Shown here piece by piece: positions 22,630 through 33,951 of a stretch of 64,000 nt of DNA (its first letter is position 1; each line of letters opens with the position of its first letter). Below the pieces are notes generated by a model. That model made no database searches. It saw only the letters and a list, made by a program, of their open reading frames with translations, and was not told the DNA's origin. The DNA comes from Rheum nobile (Eukaryota; Streptophyta; Magnoliopsida; Caryophyllales; Polygonaceae). The stretch covers positions 9,776,501-9,840,500 of the forward strand of contig WOAB01000109.1 of assembly GCA_027886185.1 (NCBI GenBank). The letters are read 5' to 3'. Both the position numbers and the translations under genes were made by a program.

Positions 22630-23240
22630 GAAGTTTCGACCCCGAAACATGGGTCGTGAACATCTCGGGAAAGCGTCTACGCATATCCTCTCAGTTTTCC
22701 AGAGCAAATACTATTGCTGCATATTCTAGATCATGTGTCGGATAGTTTGCTTTATAGGTTTTCAACTGTCGCGATGCATATGCAATAACTTTGCCTCTTT
22801 GCATCAATACACAATCTAAACCATTCCTCGAAGCATCACTATCGACTATATAATCATCATCCTCTTTTGGCAGCGCTACAACCGGTGTCGAGGTCAGACA
22901 CTGTTTCAACTTCTTGAAAACTGGCCTCCCACTTGTCACTCCAGACAAACTTCTTGTGGACCTTGTGGAGCAAATCGGTCATGGGTAGAGTGATTTTAGA
23001 AAATCCTTCCATGAACCGTCTGTAATGTTCAACAAGTCCAAGGAAACTGCGCACCTCATTCACATCCTGAGGCCGCTTCCAATCAGCTACCGCTTCAATC
23101 TTCTCGGGATCAACCATAACCCCATTTCTCATTAATCACGTGGCCTCTAGATGACATCGTTATAGTCTTCGAACTAAAATTGATGACCGCCTCATGACGC
23201 GTCAGCTAATCCATACTAAGAAAATGTCGCATGGAACCAT
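22613..23240 (-). pseudogene. Collapsed pol remnant, array unit 1
   Basis: Reading the minus strand, a protease C-terminal scrap (LTRHEAVINF, SSKTITMSSRGH) is joined to the end of RT (NGVMVDPEKIEAV, VRSFLGLVEHYRRFM). This is followed by the start of RNase H (SDASRNGLDCVLMQ, KVIAYASRQLK, THDLEYAAIVFALEN) and, after a TGA, the last residues of pol (EDMRRRFPEMF to LLLRGE). RT catalytic domain, most of RNase H and the whole integrase core are absent. A one-base frameshift near 22925-22935 lies within the RT-RNase H join. All these lesions are shared with units 2 and 3. Confidence 0.8.
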
Positions 23241-23487
23241 GGTCATTCAGATCGATTCCTCTTCGAATTTCCTATCCAAAAAGGTAACCAAAATTCTAAC
23301 AGACGATTGGTTTGAACCATACGTTTATATTAGAAAGAATATTTACAACAAAAGGTTTACGAACCTTGTTGCATACTTAAACTTACTAATATAACTATCA
23401 GAAACAAAAGACTGGATAACACCTAAGTCCACAGCATATCACAGAGGTAGTACAAAAGACTAAATTTTGCTAGCCTTGCTGAGTACT
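23241..23487 (-). other. Non-coding spacer between gag and pol remnant, unit 1
   Basis: No recognisable protein is encoded here on the minus strand; the protease N-terminus expected at this place is missing. A plus-strand ORF at 23194-23394 is conserved only because the whole unit is. Confidence 0.5.
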
Positions 23488-24768
23488 TTAAGCAATTGGA
23501 GCATCAGGTCCATCCGCCTCACGCATCACGTAAAGACGTTGACCCTGACTTCCAGAAGCAACTGGGGTCTTCCCCTTGTTTTGCGCAGTTGTCTGCATTG
23601 AAGGACTAGGAGCTTCCACTGGTCTAAACCTGGGTCGATTGTTCTGGTTAACAGACCCTTGGTGTAACTCAGTTTCTTTCTGTTCCCCTTGTCGACAGAA
23701 CTTCTGCATATGACCTTCCCTTCCACAACCAAAGCATACTCTCCTTTCCTGCTGACACACACTGCTCTTATGCCCAGTTGTGCCACAATTATAGCACTGG
23801 ATCGGACTCTTGCCCTGACCCGACTGCTGTGTTGACCCTCCTTGAGTCATATCTGTCTTTGCTTTGCTAGACTTGACAAAGTTAGATGGTGGCGCGGGAC
23901 GTTTAAATCCACTTGCCTGAGATGGATTTTGCATCAACTTTTGATAATTACGCTTCTTCGTTGACTCCTCTAGAGTCACCTCCACTTTATAAGCTGCATC
24001 CACGTATTGCTCCAAAGTAGAGCATCCGTGACGCACCATCCATGGCTTAATATCTGGGCTCATCCACTCGTGGAAATGCCAGATTTTCTGTTCTTCGCTA
24101 GACACATCTGATCCAGCGTATTGCAACAGGTGATTAAACTTGGTCGCAAGTTCAATCACTGTTAATCCTTCCGTCTTCGGATAGAGGAATTCCTTGTGTT
24201 TCTCATCCCTCATAGCACGAGAGAAGAAACGGTCGGTCATCTTGGCTTTGAACATTCCCCAGTTCAATCCTGGATGATCAGCTAGTCCGGTGCTTTTCCA
24301 CCACTCACTAGCTTCCTCTTTCAGATGGAGAGAAGCAATATGCACCTTCTCAGCTTCAGTGCATTCGATGTTACGGAACAATCGTTCCAGGTGTGAGAAC
24401 CAATATGCTACTCTGATTGTTTCTCCCTTTTCATCGTAGCTGTCAGGCCTCATAGAGTTTATGGCCTTTAGTGCACGGACATAATTACCTCTGTTCCTGA
24501 CCACCTCTTCTTGATGTAGTTGGACATTTTGTTCCACAACTCTAGGAATTACTGGAGGAATTGGCACGTCTTGTGCCTGAGGCGCAACTGGTCGCAGGAT
24601 ATCGGTGACTGCATGTACCACCATTCCCCGAATTGCCTCAATTGTTGTTGCGTCAAATGCCATTGGAGCATTGACCTGAGCTTGGTCACTGCCTCCTGAA
24701 TTGTTGTGAGCAACAGACTCTTGTTCTTCCACAGGGTTTATAGTATTCACCGTCTGTTTACCGATCAA
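23488..24768 (-). CDS. Gag protein, array unit 1 (intact)
   Basis: Gag of 426 residues, uninterrupted. It starts MIGKQTVNTINPVEEQ. Residues about 35-70 are helical and Ala/Val-rich. The retrotransposon gag core runs through WFSHLERLFRNIECTEAEK, EEASEWWKS, MTDRFFSRAMRDEKHKEF and LQYAGSDVSSEEQK. A basic linker is followed by two zinc knuckles, CYNCGTTGHKSSVC and CFGCGREGHMQKFC, which bind element RNA. It ends DAPIA, without reading into protease. This copy differs from units 2 and 3 at several residues (for example NTINPV preceded by QT, EKGETIRV). Gag forms the virus-like particle; lacking pol, the element would need enzymes supplied in trans. Confidence 0.9.
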   Translation of the reverse strand: MIGKQTVNTINPVEEQESVAHNNSGGSDQAQVNAPMAFDATTIEAIRGMVVHAVTDILRPVAPQAQDVPIPPVIPRVVEQNVQLHQEEVVRNRGNYVRALKAINSMRPDSYDEKGETIRVAYWFSHLERLFRNIECTEAEKVHIASLHLKEEASEWWKSTGLADHPGLNWGMFKAKMTDRFFSRAMRDEKHKEFLYPKTEGLTVIELATKFNHLLQYAGSDVSSEEQKIWHFHEWMSPDIKPWMVRHGCSTLEQYVDAAYKVEVTLEESTKKRNYQKLMQNPSQASGFKRPAPPSNFVKSSKAKTDMTQGGSTQQSGQGKSPIQCYNCGTTGHKSSVCQQERRVCFGCGREGHMQKFCRQGEQKETELHQGSVNQNNRPRFRPVEAPSPSMQTTAQNKGKTPVASGSQGQRLYVMREADGPDAPIA

Positions 24769-25342
24769 GTTCCAAGTATTTTATACATTAATATATTTCC
24801 AATATATTTAATGTAATAAAATTGACTTGGAATAGATCAAACTTGGTAAATTTTCATGGATGAATTCAAACCGAGTTGATAGCTCTGACAACAAAGCCCT
24901 AGCAAAGGGAACTGCTAAACTTAGCACATATTCATTTTCCTCAATGTCCTTCCTCGGTTCTGTCTCAGGAACCTTGGTCTATCGGACACTACTCCTACCG
25001 ACTCAGAGAGTACGGTCTTCACCTTCTCGGTAGACTACTAGGTTCTACAACCTCAAAGCATAACGAGAGAACCGGGAACTCAAGCCTATCTAGAGATTCG
25101 CCATCTCGGCTTCTTCTGAGTTCCTCTGAAGAAAACAGAACGCACCCATATCTCACGGGCAACGAGAAAAGAGTTAGTCTTTCTAGATATGGAAGCAACT
25201 TCCTATATCAGACTAGAGAGAAGGCATGACTATGAATGGTTTGAAATTTGTACCGTTTTGAAAATTCAGAGCCCTTGAAAACACTTTTCAATTTAAAACG
25301 AGTAAATGGTTTTCAAATACCCAACCCGTTTTAAAAACTTTT
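24769..25342 (-). other. Leader between primer site and gag, unit 1
   Basis: About 570 bases of leader where packaging signals would be expected. No gene is seen on the sense strand. Plus-strand ORFs such as the one near 30094-30297 in unit 2 are antisense to this leader and have no domain. Confidence 0.5.
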
Positions 25343-25355
25343 GGCTCTGATACCA
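25343..25355 (-). promoter_or_regulatory. Primer-binding site, array unit 1
   Basis: On the minus strand TGGTATCAGAGCC follows LTR B after a four-base gap. It matches the 3' end of plant initiator methionine tRNA. Confidence 0.9.
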
Positions 25356-25359
25356 ACTC

Positions 25360-27846
25360 TGTAACACCCCCAAATCGTAACCCATTTGGAAATGTATTAC
25401 CGCCAGTGACCTCGGTGTTCCTTACCGAAGCCACCCAAGGCTTTACCGGTTTAAACACAATCATGAAACACAAATGATACAAAATCATTGTAATATTTAA
25501 TTAAATCATGAATCCCGGGATTACATTCCAATCCTGAATAGGACAAATATACAGAGTTAAATCAAACACAGCGGAAGTCTTTCTTAAAATATTACAAAAG
25601 AGTTGTGATCACCATGATCACGTGCCCAAGGATCTCAACCTGATTAAAATTATTAAAACATCAAAACAACCGTCATCTTCATAGTCAATCTAGTCTCCTC
25701 ATATCTGTGTTCTATCTGATGTGCCGAATCGAACGGATGACACCAGCCCACATGCAGAGAACAATGTTCGTGGGTTAGTCTAATGAAAGACTATGCAAGG
25801 GTACAAAGCAGAAGGTTCGAGTAGTCGTATTAGGTTAGACTCATCGTTTCTCGAATAATAACCGATAACGATAGTCAACCACCATACTTCTACTGGAATA
25901 TATCAAAAGACATGATCAAGAGAAGACTCCAACGGAATTGAGTCTTATAGGAAAATATCCAAGAGAAGACTCCAAAAGATTGAGTCTTTCGGAAACATGA
26001 CAATTGTCTGGAACATTATAGTTTCATATGTATATACATAACGTTAAAAACTGACTGAGATGCTTCGGTTCACGACCAACCTCACCGTATAATGCGAATC
26101 ACCGCATGATACGACTCCAGATTGGAAAGAGAACGTACTACATTCAAGTCTAAACGAGTTTTCCTAGCCGCACTATTACTTAGCTGCGCTACTCGTCGAG
26201 GTTTATTAATCATGTGCGAACCTACGACACTTATCTTATTTAATTCCAAAACACACAATTATGTTATAAACTTTTAGGATCAGCTCGTCCCGAGACGAGA
26301 GATCTTTTGGGAACACTCCCAAGATTTGTGACACTGTTTAAGTGCACCACCTCTTCACCCGAGTAAAGAGGTAGATCATGACCATCCAATTGGTATTAGG
26401 TGGGGACGAGTCACCTCTCTACCTGATTATAAAGAAACGACTGGACTCCAGGGCCTCAGTGACATTCCTACGAATACTCGTTCTAACTAAACAGTTCAGA
26501 ACAGTCAAATAATCATATTAAAGCCATCACGGCTAACATCATAGATATATTTCAATCTAGGTATATATATATATATATATAATAGCGTTGTTCTAGCAGA
26601 TATACAACCTATTATAATATCCATTTTAATTTCCAAAGATAGTTTCATAAAACTATTCTCAGACATGAACAATGATCAATCCAAATTAATTAACAATTAA
26701 GCAATTGATAATTAATGGAAATATGGAATGATAAGCAAGAGCGAACCGTCACTTGCCTTAGATCCGACGAAAGTTTCGCACGTTTAGAATTAAAGGGTTT
26801 CCGAGTCTGGAACGGGAACAAATCCCAAATTGACCCCTTTAGGCTTCGATTCTTCTTGGTTCGAGTCTACCACCCTCTTAAGCTACCAACAAGCTCTAAG
26901 AATCTCCTAAAAATGGATCGAAACAAGGTCGAGATGACCACACAAATCGGGTTCAAAGTTCAGCAAAAATCAGGAATTTCAGAGGTTGAAAACAGTGAGT
27001 TTCAAGGGTTTTCTTACCAACTTTCGATCGACTTATACTTTGAATCGAGCTTGGCTAATCTTCTCACCCTTTTAAGCTACAAACCACCTTCAAGATTCAA
27101 CTTCTATCTGCTGGAACGAATGACATAATCGTTCACAAACCGAGCTCGAAGTTCAGCTCAGAGTGCTGATTTCTGGGTTTTTGACAGCAGAAGATGGTGA
27201 GGAGCCGACTTCTGGCTTCTCTCACGACTTTGCCTCTCCTTTTATAGGCAAACCACGAAGAGCCTTCTGAAGACAAGTATCCCATGAGGTGTACCAGCTA
27301 GACCAATAGCCCCGGTGGGTCACCTAAGCTAGTTTGCCAGCCGTGCCAAAATGCTTGCCAGATGCTGAATTTCTGGGCTTTTGACAGAAGAAGATGGTGA
27401 GGAGCCGACTTCTGGCTTCTCCCACGACTTCGTCTCTTCATTTATTGGCAAACCACGAAGACTAATCTGAAGACAAGTATACCAAGAGGTGTCCAAGCTA
27501 GGCCAAGTAGCCCCGATGAGTCATCCAAGCTAGTTTCCAACTGCCTCAAGTTGGCTTGCAAGTTGCTGAAGTCTTTGCTGATTTTTGGCTAAGGCATGGG
27601 CCGAATTCCCACTTTGCCCTTATTTACCTTAAGTGGTAAATTTTACTTAACCCCGAGTTAAATATATTTGTACACGAACGATCATTTAACCCAAAAATAC
27701 GTTAACTGTATTTTATATTGCTCAGAAAAATATTACAGAAGCCAAACATTATACAGAATGTTCGTATCTCTTCAAAATTAATCTGACTAGCAATATGGCT
27801 TAAGAAAAATTTAAAATTTATTCGTACAAATATACGGGATATTACA
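25360..27846 (-). repeat. Array LTR B (shared by units 1 and 2)
   Basis: 2487 bp with the same ends as LTR A. It has (TA)10 at the dinucleotide run and several private substitutions (for example AATTTAAAATTT near its right end). It serves as the 5' LTR of unit 1 and 3' LTR of unit 2. Confidence 0.95.
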
Positions 27847-27863
27847 TCACTCCCCCCTTAAAA
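27847..27863 (-). promoter_or_regulatory. Polypurine tract, array unit 2
   Basis: Identical in position and sequence to the tract of unit 1, next to the minus-strand start of LTR B. Confidence 0.85.
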
Positions 27864-28474
27864 GAAGTTTCGACCCCGAAACTTGGGTCGTGAACATCTC
27901 GGGAAAGCGTCTACGCATATCCTCTCAGTTTTCCAGAGCAAATACTATTGCTGCATATTCTAGATCATGTGTCGGATAGTTTGCTTTATAGGTTTTCAAC
28001 TGTCGCGATGCATATGCAATAACTTTGCCTCTTTGCATCAATACACAATCTAAACCATTCCTCGAAGCATCACTATCGACTATATAATCATCATCCTCTT
28101 TTGGCAGCGCTACAACCGGTGTCGAGGTCAGACACTGTTTCAACTTCTTGAAAACTGGCCTCCCACTTGTCACTCCAGACAAACTTCTTGTGGACCTTGT
28201 GGAGCAAATCGGTCATGGGTAGAGTGATTTTAGAAAATCCTTCCATGAACCGTCTGTAATGTTCAACAAGTCCAAGGAAACTGCGCACCTCATTCACATC
28301 CTGAGGCCGCTTCCAATCAGCTACCGCTTCAATCTTCTCGGGATCAACCATAACCCCATTTCTCATTAATCACGTGGCCTCTAGATGACATCGTTATAGT
28401 CTTCGAACTAAAATTGATGACCGCCTCATGACGCGTCAGCTAATCCATACTAAGAAAATGTCGCATGGAACCAT
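27847..28474 (-). pseudogene. Collapsed pol remnant, array unit 2
   Basis: Same structure as in unit 1: protease scrap joined to RT end, start of RNase H, stop, and pol tail. The two overlapping reading frames (28366-28091 and 28182-27925) are identical in translation to those of unit 1, including the frameshift and the TGA after FALEN. Confidence 0.8.
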
Positions 28475-28721
28475 GGTCATTCAGATCGATTCCTCTTCGA
28501 ATTTCCTATCCAAAAAGGTAACCAAAATTCTAACAGACGATTGGTTTGAACCATACGTTTATATTAGAAAGAATATTTACAACAAAAGGTTTACGAACCT
28601 TGTTGCATACTTAAACTTACTAATATAACTATCAGAAACAAAAGACTGGATAACACCTAAGTCCACAGCATATCACAGAGGTAGTACAAAAGACTAAATT
28701 TTGCTAGCCTTGCTGAGTACT
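28475..28721 (-). other. Non-coding spacer between gag and pol remnant, unit 2
   Basis: Near-identical to the spacer of unit 1. Nothing recognisable is encoded on the sense strand. Confidence 0.5.
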
Positions 28722-30002
28722 TTAAGCAATTGGAGCATCAGGTCCATCCGCCTCACGCATCACGTAAAGACGTTGACCCTGACTTCCAGAAGCAACTGGG
28801 GTCTTCCCCTTGTTTTGCGCAGTTGTCTGCATTGAAGGACTAGGAGCTTCCACTGGTCTAAACCTGGGTCGATTGTTCTGGTTAACAGACCCTTGGTGTA
28901 ACTCAGTTTCTTTATGTTCCCCTTGTCGACAGAACTTCTGCATATGACCTTCCCTTCCACAGCCAAAGCATACTCTCCTTTCCTGCTGACACACACTGCT
29001 CTTATGCCCAGTTGTGCCACTATTATAGCACTGGATCAGACTCTTGCCCTGACCCGACTGCTGTGTTGACCCTCCTTGAGTCATATCTGTCTTTGCTTTG
29101 CTAGACTTGACAAAGTTAAATGGTGGCGCGGGACGTTTAAATCCACTTGCCTGAGATGGATTTTGCATCAACTTTTGATGATTACGCTTCTTCGTTGACT
29201 CCTCTAGAGTCACCTCCACTTTATAAGCTGCATCCACGTATTGCTCCAAAGTAGAGCATCCGTGACGCACCATCCATGGCTTAATATCTGGGCTCATCCA
29301 CTCGTGGAAATGCCAGATTTTCTGTTCTTCGCTAGACACATCTGATCCAGCGTATTGCAACAGGTGATTAAACTTGGTCGCAAGTTCAGTCACTGTTAAT
29401 CCTTCCGTCTTCGGATAGAGGAATTCCTTGTGTTTCTCATCCCTCATAGCACGAGAGAAGAAACGGTCGGTCATCTTGGCTTTGAACATTCCCCAGTTCA
29501 ATCCTGGATGATCAGCTAGTCCGGTGCTTTTCCACCACTCACTAGCTTCCTCTTTCAGATGGAGAGAAGCAATATGCACCTTCTCAGCTTCAGTGCATTC
29601 GATGTTACGGAACAACCGTTCCAGGTGTGAGAACCAATATGCTACTCTGATTGGTTCTCCATTTTCATCGTAGCTGTCAGGCCTCATAGAGTTTATGGCC
29701 TTTAGTGCACGGACATAATTACCTCTGTTCCTGACCACCTCTTCTTGATGTACTTGGACATTTTGTTCCACAACTCTAGGAATTACTGGAGGAATTGGCA
29801 CGTCTTGTGCCTGAGGCGCAACTGGTCGCAGGATATCGGTGACTGCCTGTACCACCATTCCCCGAATTGCCTCAATTGTTGTTGCGTCAAATGCCATTGG
29901 AGCATTGACCTGAGCTTGGTCACTGCCTCCTGAATTGTTGTGAGCAACAGACTCTTGTTCTTCCACAGGGTTTATAGTATTCACCATCTGTTTACCGATC
30001 AA
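28722..30002 (-). CDS. Gag protein, array unit 2 (intact frame, one zinc ligand lost)
   Basis: 426 residues, same domain order as the unit 1 gag. The reading frame is intact, but the first zinc knuckle reads CYNSGTTGHKSSVC: the second Cys ligand is Ser (codon on the minus strand at 29021-29019). The second knuckle is complete. Other differences from the sister copies are KSLIQ and GEHKETE. It shares DENGEPIRV and VQAVTDI with unit 3. Loss of a zinc ligand should weaken RNA binding by that knuckle, so this copy may be on the way to decay although still open. Confidence 0.88.
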   Translation of the reverse strand: MIGKQMVNTINPVEEQESVAHNNSGGSDQAQVNAPMAFDATTIEAIRGMVVQAVTDILRPVAPQAQDVPIPPVIPRVVEQNVQVHQEEVVRNRGNYVRALKAINSMRPDSYDENGEPIRVAYWFSHLERLFRNIECTEAEKVHIASLHLKEEASEWWKSTGLADHPGLNWGMFKAKMTDRFFSRAMRDEKHKEFLYPKTEGLTVTELATKFNHLLQYAGSDVSSEEQKIWHFHEWMSPDIKPWMVRHGCSTLEQYVDAAYKVEVTLEESTKKRNHQKLMQNPSQASGFKRPAPPFNFVKSSKAKTDMTQGGSTQQSGQGKSLIQCYNSGTTGHKSSVCQQERRVCFGCGREGHMQKFCRQGEHKETELHQGSVNQNNRPRFRPVEAPSPSMQTTAQNKGKTPVASGSQGQRLYVMREADGPDAPIA

Positions 30003-30576
30003 GTTCCAAGTATTTTATACATTAATATATTTCCAATATATTTAATGTAATAAAATTGACTTGGAATAGATCAAACTTGGTAAATTTTCATGGATGAATT
30101 CAAACCGAGTTGATAGCTCTGACAACAAAGCCCTAGCAAAGGGAACTGCTAAACTTAGCACATATTCATTTTCCTCAATGTCCTTCCTCGGTTCTGTCTC
30201 AGGAACCTTGGTCTATCGGACACTACTCCTACCGACTCAGAGAGTACGGTCTTCACCTTCTCGGTGGACTACTAGGTTCTACAACCTCAAAGCATAACGA
30301 GAGAACCGGAAACTCAAGCCTATCTAGAGATTCGCCATCTCGGCTTCTTCCGAGTTCCTCTGAAGAAAACAGAACGCACCCATATCTCACGGGCAACGAG
30401 AAAAGAATTAGTCTTTCTAGATATGGAAGCAACTTCCTATATCAGACTAGAGAGAAGGCATGACTATGAATGGTTTGAAATTTATACCTTTTTGAAAATT
30501 CAGAGCCCTTGAAAACACTTTTCAATTTAAAACGAGTAAATGGTTTTCAAATACCCAACCCGTTTTAAAAACTTTT
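30003..30576 (-). other. Leader between primer site and gag, unit 2
   Basis: Equivalent to the unit 1 leader. No sense-strand gene is seen. Confidence 0.5.
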
Positions 30577-30589
30577 GGCTCTGATACCA
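30577..30589 (-). promoter_or_regulatory. Primer-binding site, array unit 2
   Basis: TGGTATCAGAGCC on the minus strand, four bases after LTR C, matching initiator methionine tRNA. Confidence 0.9.
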
Positions 30590-30593
30590 ACTC

Positions 30594-33076
30594 TGTAACA
30601 CCCCCAAATCGTAACCCATTTGGAAATGTATTACCGCCAGTGACCTCGGTGTTCCTTACCGAAGCCACCCAAGGCTTTACCGGTTTAAACACAATCATGA
30701 AACACAAATGATACAAAATCATTGTAATATTTAATTTAAGCATGAATCCCGGGATTACATCCCAATCCCGAATAGGACAAATATACAGAGTTAAATCAAA
30801 CACAACGGAAGTCTTTCTTAAAATATTACAAAAGAGTTGTGATCACCATGATCACGTGCCCAAGGATCTCAACCTGATTAAAATTATTAAAACATCAAAA
30901 CAATCGTCATCTTCATAGTCAATCTAGTCTCCTCATATCTGTGTTCTATCTGATGTGCCGAATCGAACGGATGACACCAGCCCACATGCAGAGAACAATG
31001 TTCGTGGGTTAGTCTAATGAAAGACTATGCAAGGGTACAAAGCAGAAGGTTCGAGTAGTCGTATTAGGTTAGACTCATCATTTCTCGAATAATAACCGAT
31101 AACGATAGTCAACCACCATACTTCTACTGGAATATATCAAAAGACATGATCAAGAGAAGACTCCAACGGAATTGAGTCTTATAGGAAAATATCCAAGAGA
31201 AGACTCCAAAAGATTGAGTCTTTCGGAAACATGACAATTGTCTAGAACATTATAGTTTCATATGTATATACATAACGTTAAAAACTGACTGAGATGCTTC
31301 GGTTCACGACCAACCTCACCGTATAATGCGAATCACCGCATGATACGACTCCAGATTGGAAAGAGAACGTACTACATTCAAGTCTAAACGAGTTTTCCTA
31401 GCCGCACTATTACTTAGTTGCGCTACTCGTCGAGGTATATTAATCATGTGAGAACCTACGACACTTATCTTATTTAATTCCAAAACACACAATTATGTTA
31501 TAAACTTTTAGGATCAGCTCGTCCCGAGACGAGAGATCTTTTGGGAACACTCCCAAGATTTGTGACACTATTTAAGTGCACCACCTCTTCACCCGAGTAA
31601 AGAGGTAGGTCATGACCATCCAATTGGTATTAGGTGGGGACGAGCCACCTCTCTACCTGATTATAAAGAAACGACTGGACTCTAGGGCCTCAGTGACGTT
31701 CCTACGAATACTCGTTCTAACTAAACAGTTCAGAACAGTCAAATAATCATATTAAAGCCATCACGGCTAACATCATAGATATATTTCAATCTAGGTATAT
31801 ATATATATATAATAGCGTTGTTCTAGCAGATATACAACCTATTATAATATCCATTTTAATTTCCAAAGATAGTTTCATAAAACTATTCTCAGACATGAAC
31901 AATGATCAATCCAAATTAATTAACAATTAAGCAATTGATAATTAATGGAAATATGGAATGATAAGCAAGAGCGAACCGTCACTTGCCTTAGATCCGACGA
32001 AAGCTTCGCACGTTTAGAATTAAAGGGTTTCCGAGTCTGGAACGGGAACAAATCCCAAATCGACCCCTTTAGGCTTCGATTCTTCTTGGTTCGAGTCTAC
32101 CACCCTCTTAAGCTACCAACAAGCTCTAAGAATCTCCTAAAAACGGATCGAAACAAGGTCGAGATGACCACACAAATCGGGTTCAAAGTTCAGCAAAAAT
32201 CATGAATTTCAGAGGTTGAAAACAGTGAGCTTCAAGGGTTTTCTTACCAACTTTCGATCGACTTATACTTTGAATCGAGCTTGGCTAATCTTCTCACCCT
32301 TTTAAGCTACAAACCACCTTCAAGATTCAACTTCTATCTGTTGGAACGAATGACAGAATCGTTCACAAACCGAGCTCGAAGTTCAGCTCAGAGTGCTGAT
32401 TTTTGGGTTTTTGACAGCAGAAGATGATGAGGAGCCGACTTCTGGCTTCTCTCACGACTTCGCCTCTCCTTTTATAGGCAAACCACGAAGAGCCTTCTGA
32501 AGACAAGTACCCCATGAGGTGTACCCGCTAGGCCAATAGCCCCGGTGGGTCACCTAAGCTAGTTTGCCAGCCGTGCCAAAATGCTTGCCAGATGCTGAAT
32601 TTCTGGGCTTTTGACAGAAGAAGATGGTGAGGAGCCGACTTCTGGCTTCTCCCACGACTTCGTCTCTTCATTTATTGGCAAACCACGAAGACTAATCTGA
32701 AGACAAGTATACCAAGAGGTGTCCAAGCTAGGCCAAGTAGCCCCGATGAGTCATCCAAGCTAGTTTCCAGCTGCCTCAAGTTGGCTTGCAAGTTGCTGAA
32801 GTGTTTGTTGATTTTTGGCTAAGGCATGGGCCGAATTCCCACTTTGCCCTTATTTACCTTAAGTGGTAAATTTTACTTAACCCCGAGTTAAATATATTTG
32901 TACACGAACGATCATTTAACCCAAAAATATGTTAACTGTATTTTATATTGCTCAGAAAAATATTACAGAAGCCAAACATTACACAGAATGTTCGTATCTC
33001 TTTAAAATTAATCTGACTAGCAATATGGCTTAAGAAAAATTCGAAATTTATTCGTACAAATATACGGGATATTACA
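30594..33076 (-). repeat. Array LTR C (shared by units 2 and 3)
   Basis: 2483 bp, (TA)8 run. Private changes include AATTTAAGCATG near the left end. Its right-end variants agree with LTR A, while its left-end variants agree with LTR B. Confidence 0.95.
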
Positions 33077-33093
33077 TCACTCCCCCCTTAAAA
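33077..33093 (-). promoter_or_regulatory. Polypurine tract, array unit 3
   Basis: Same tract as in units 1 and 2, next to the minus-strand start of LTR C. Confidence 0.85.
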
Positions 33094-33704
33094 GAAGTTT
33101 CAACCCCGAAACTTGGGTCGTGAACATCTCGGGAAAGCGTCTACGCATATCCTCTCAGTTTTCCAGAGCAAATACTATTGCTGCAGATTCTAGATCATGT
33201 GTCGGATAGTTTGCTTTATAGGTTTTCAACTGTCGCGATGCATATGCAATAACTTTGCCTATTTGCATCAATACACAATCTAAACCATTCCTCGAAGCAT
33301 CACTATCGACTATATAATCAGCATCCTCTTTTGGCAGTGCTACAACCGGTGTCGAGGTCAGACACTGTTTCAACTTCTTGAAAACTGGCCTCGCACTTGT
33401 CACTCCAGACAAACTTCTTGTGGACCTTGTGGAGCAAATCGGTCATGGGTAGAGTGATTTTAGAAAATCCTTCCATGAACCGTCTGTAATGTTCAACAAG
33501 TCCAAGGAAACTGCGCACGTCATTCACATCCTGAGGCCGCTTCCAATCAGCTACCGCTTCAATCTTCTCGGGATCAACCATAACCCCATTTCTCATTAAT
33601 CACGTGGCCTCTAGATGACATCGTTATAGTCTTCGAACTAAAATTGATGACCGCCTCATGACGCGTCAGCTAATCCATACTAAGAAAATGTCGCATGGAA
33701 CCAT
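33077..33704 (-). pseudogene. Collapsed pol remnant, array unit 3
   Basis: Same fused scraps, frameshift and stop as units 1 and 2. It has extra substitutions: KEDADYIV in place of KEDDDYIV, VLMQIGK, THDLESAAIV and SDKCEASFQ. It is therefore the most divergent of the three pol remnants at the protein level. Confidence 0.8.
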
Positions 33705-33951
33705 GGTCATTCAGATCGATTCCTCTTCGAATTTCCTATCCAAAAAGGTAACCAAAATTCTAATAGACGATTGGTTTGAACCATACGTTTATATTAGAAA
33801 GAATATTTACAACAAAAGGTTTACGAACCTTGTTGCATACTTAAACTTACTAATATAACTATCAGAAACAAAAGACTGGATAACACCTAAGTCTACAGCA
33901 TATCACAGAGGTAGTACAAAAGACTAAATTTTGCTAGCCTTGCTGAGTACT
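33705..33951 (-). other. Non-coding spacer between gag and pol remnant, unit 3
   Basis: Near-identical to the other two spacers. No gene is seen. Confidence 0.5.

Noticed and set aside
23194..23394. Plus-strand 66-codon ORF repeated identically in the three array units
   Set aside because: It is antisense to the gag-pol spacer and protease scrap; conservation follows from unit identity, and no domain is visible.
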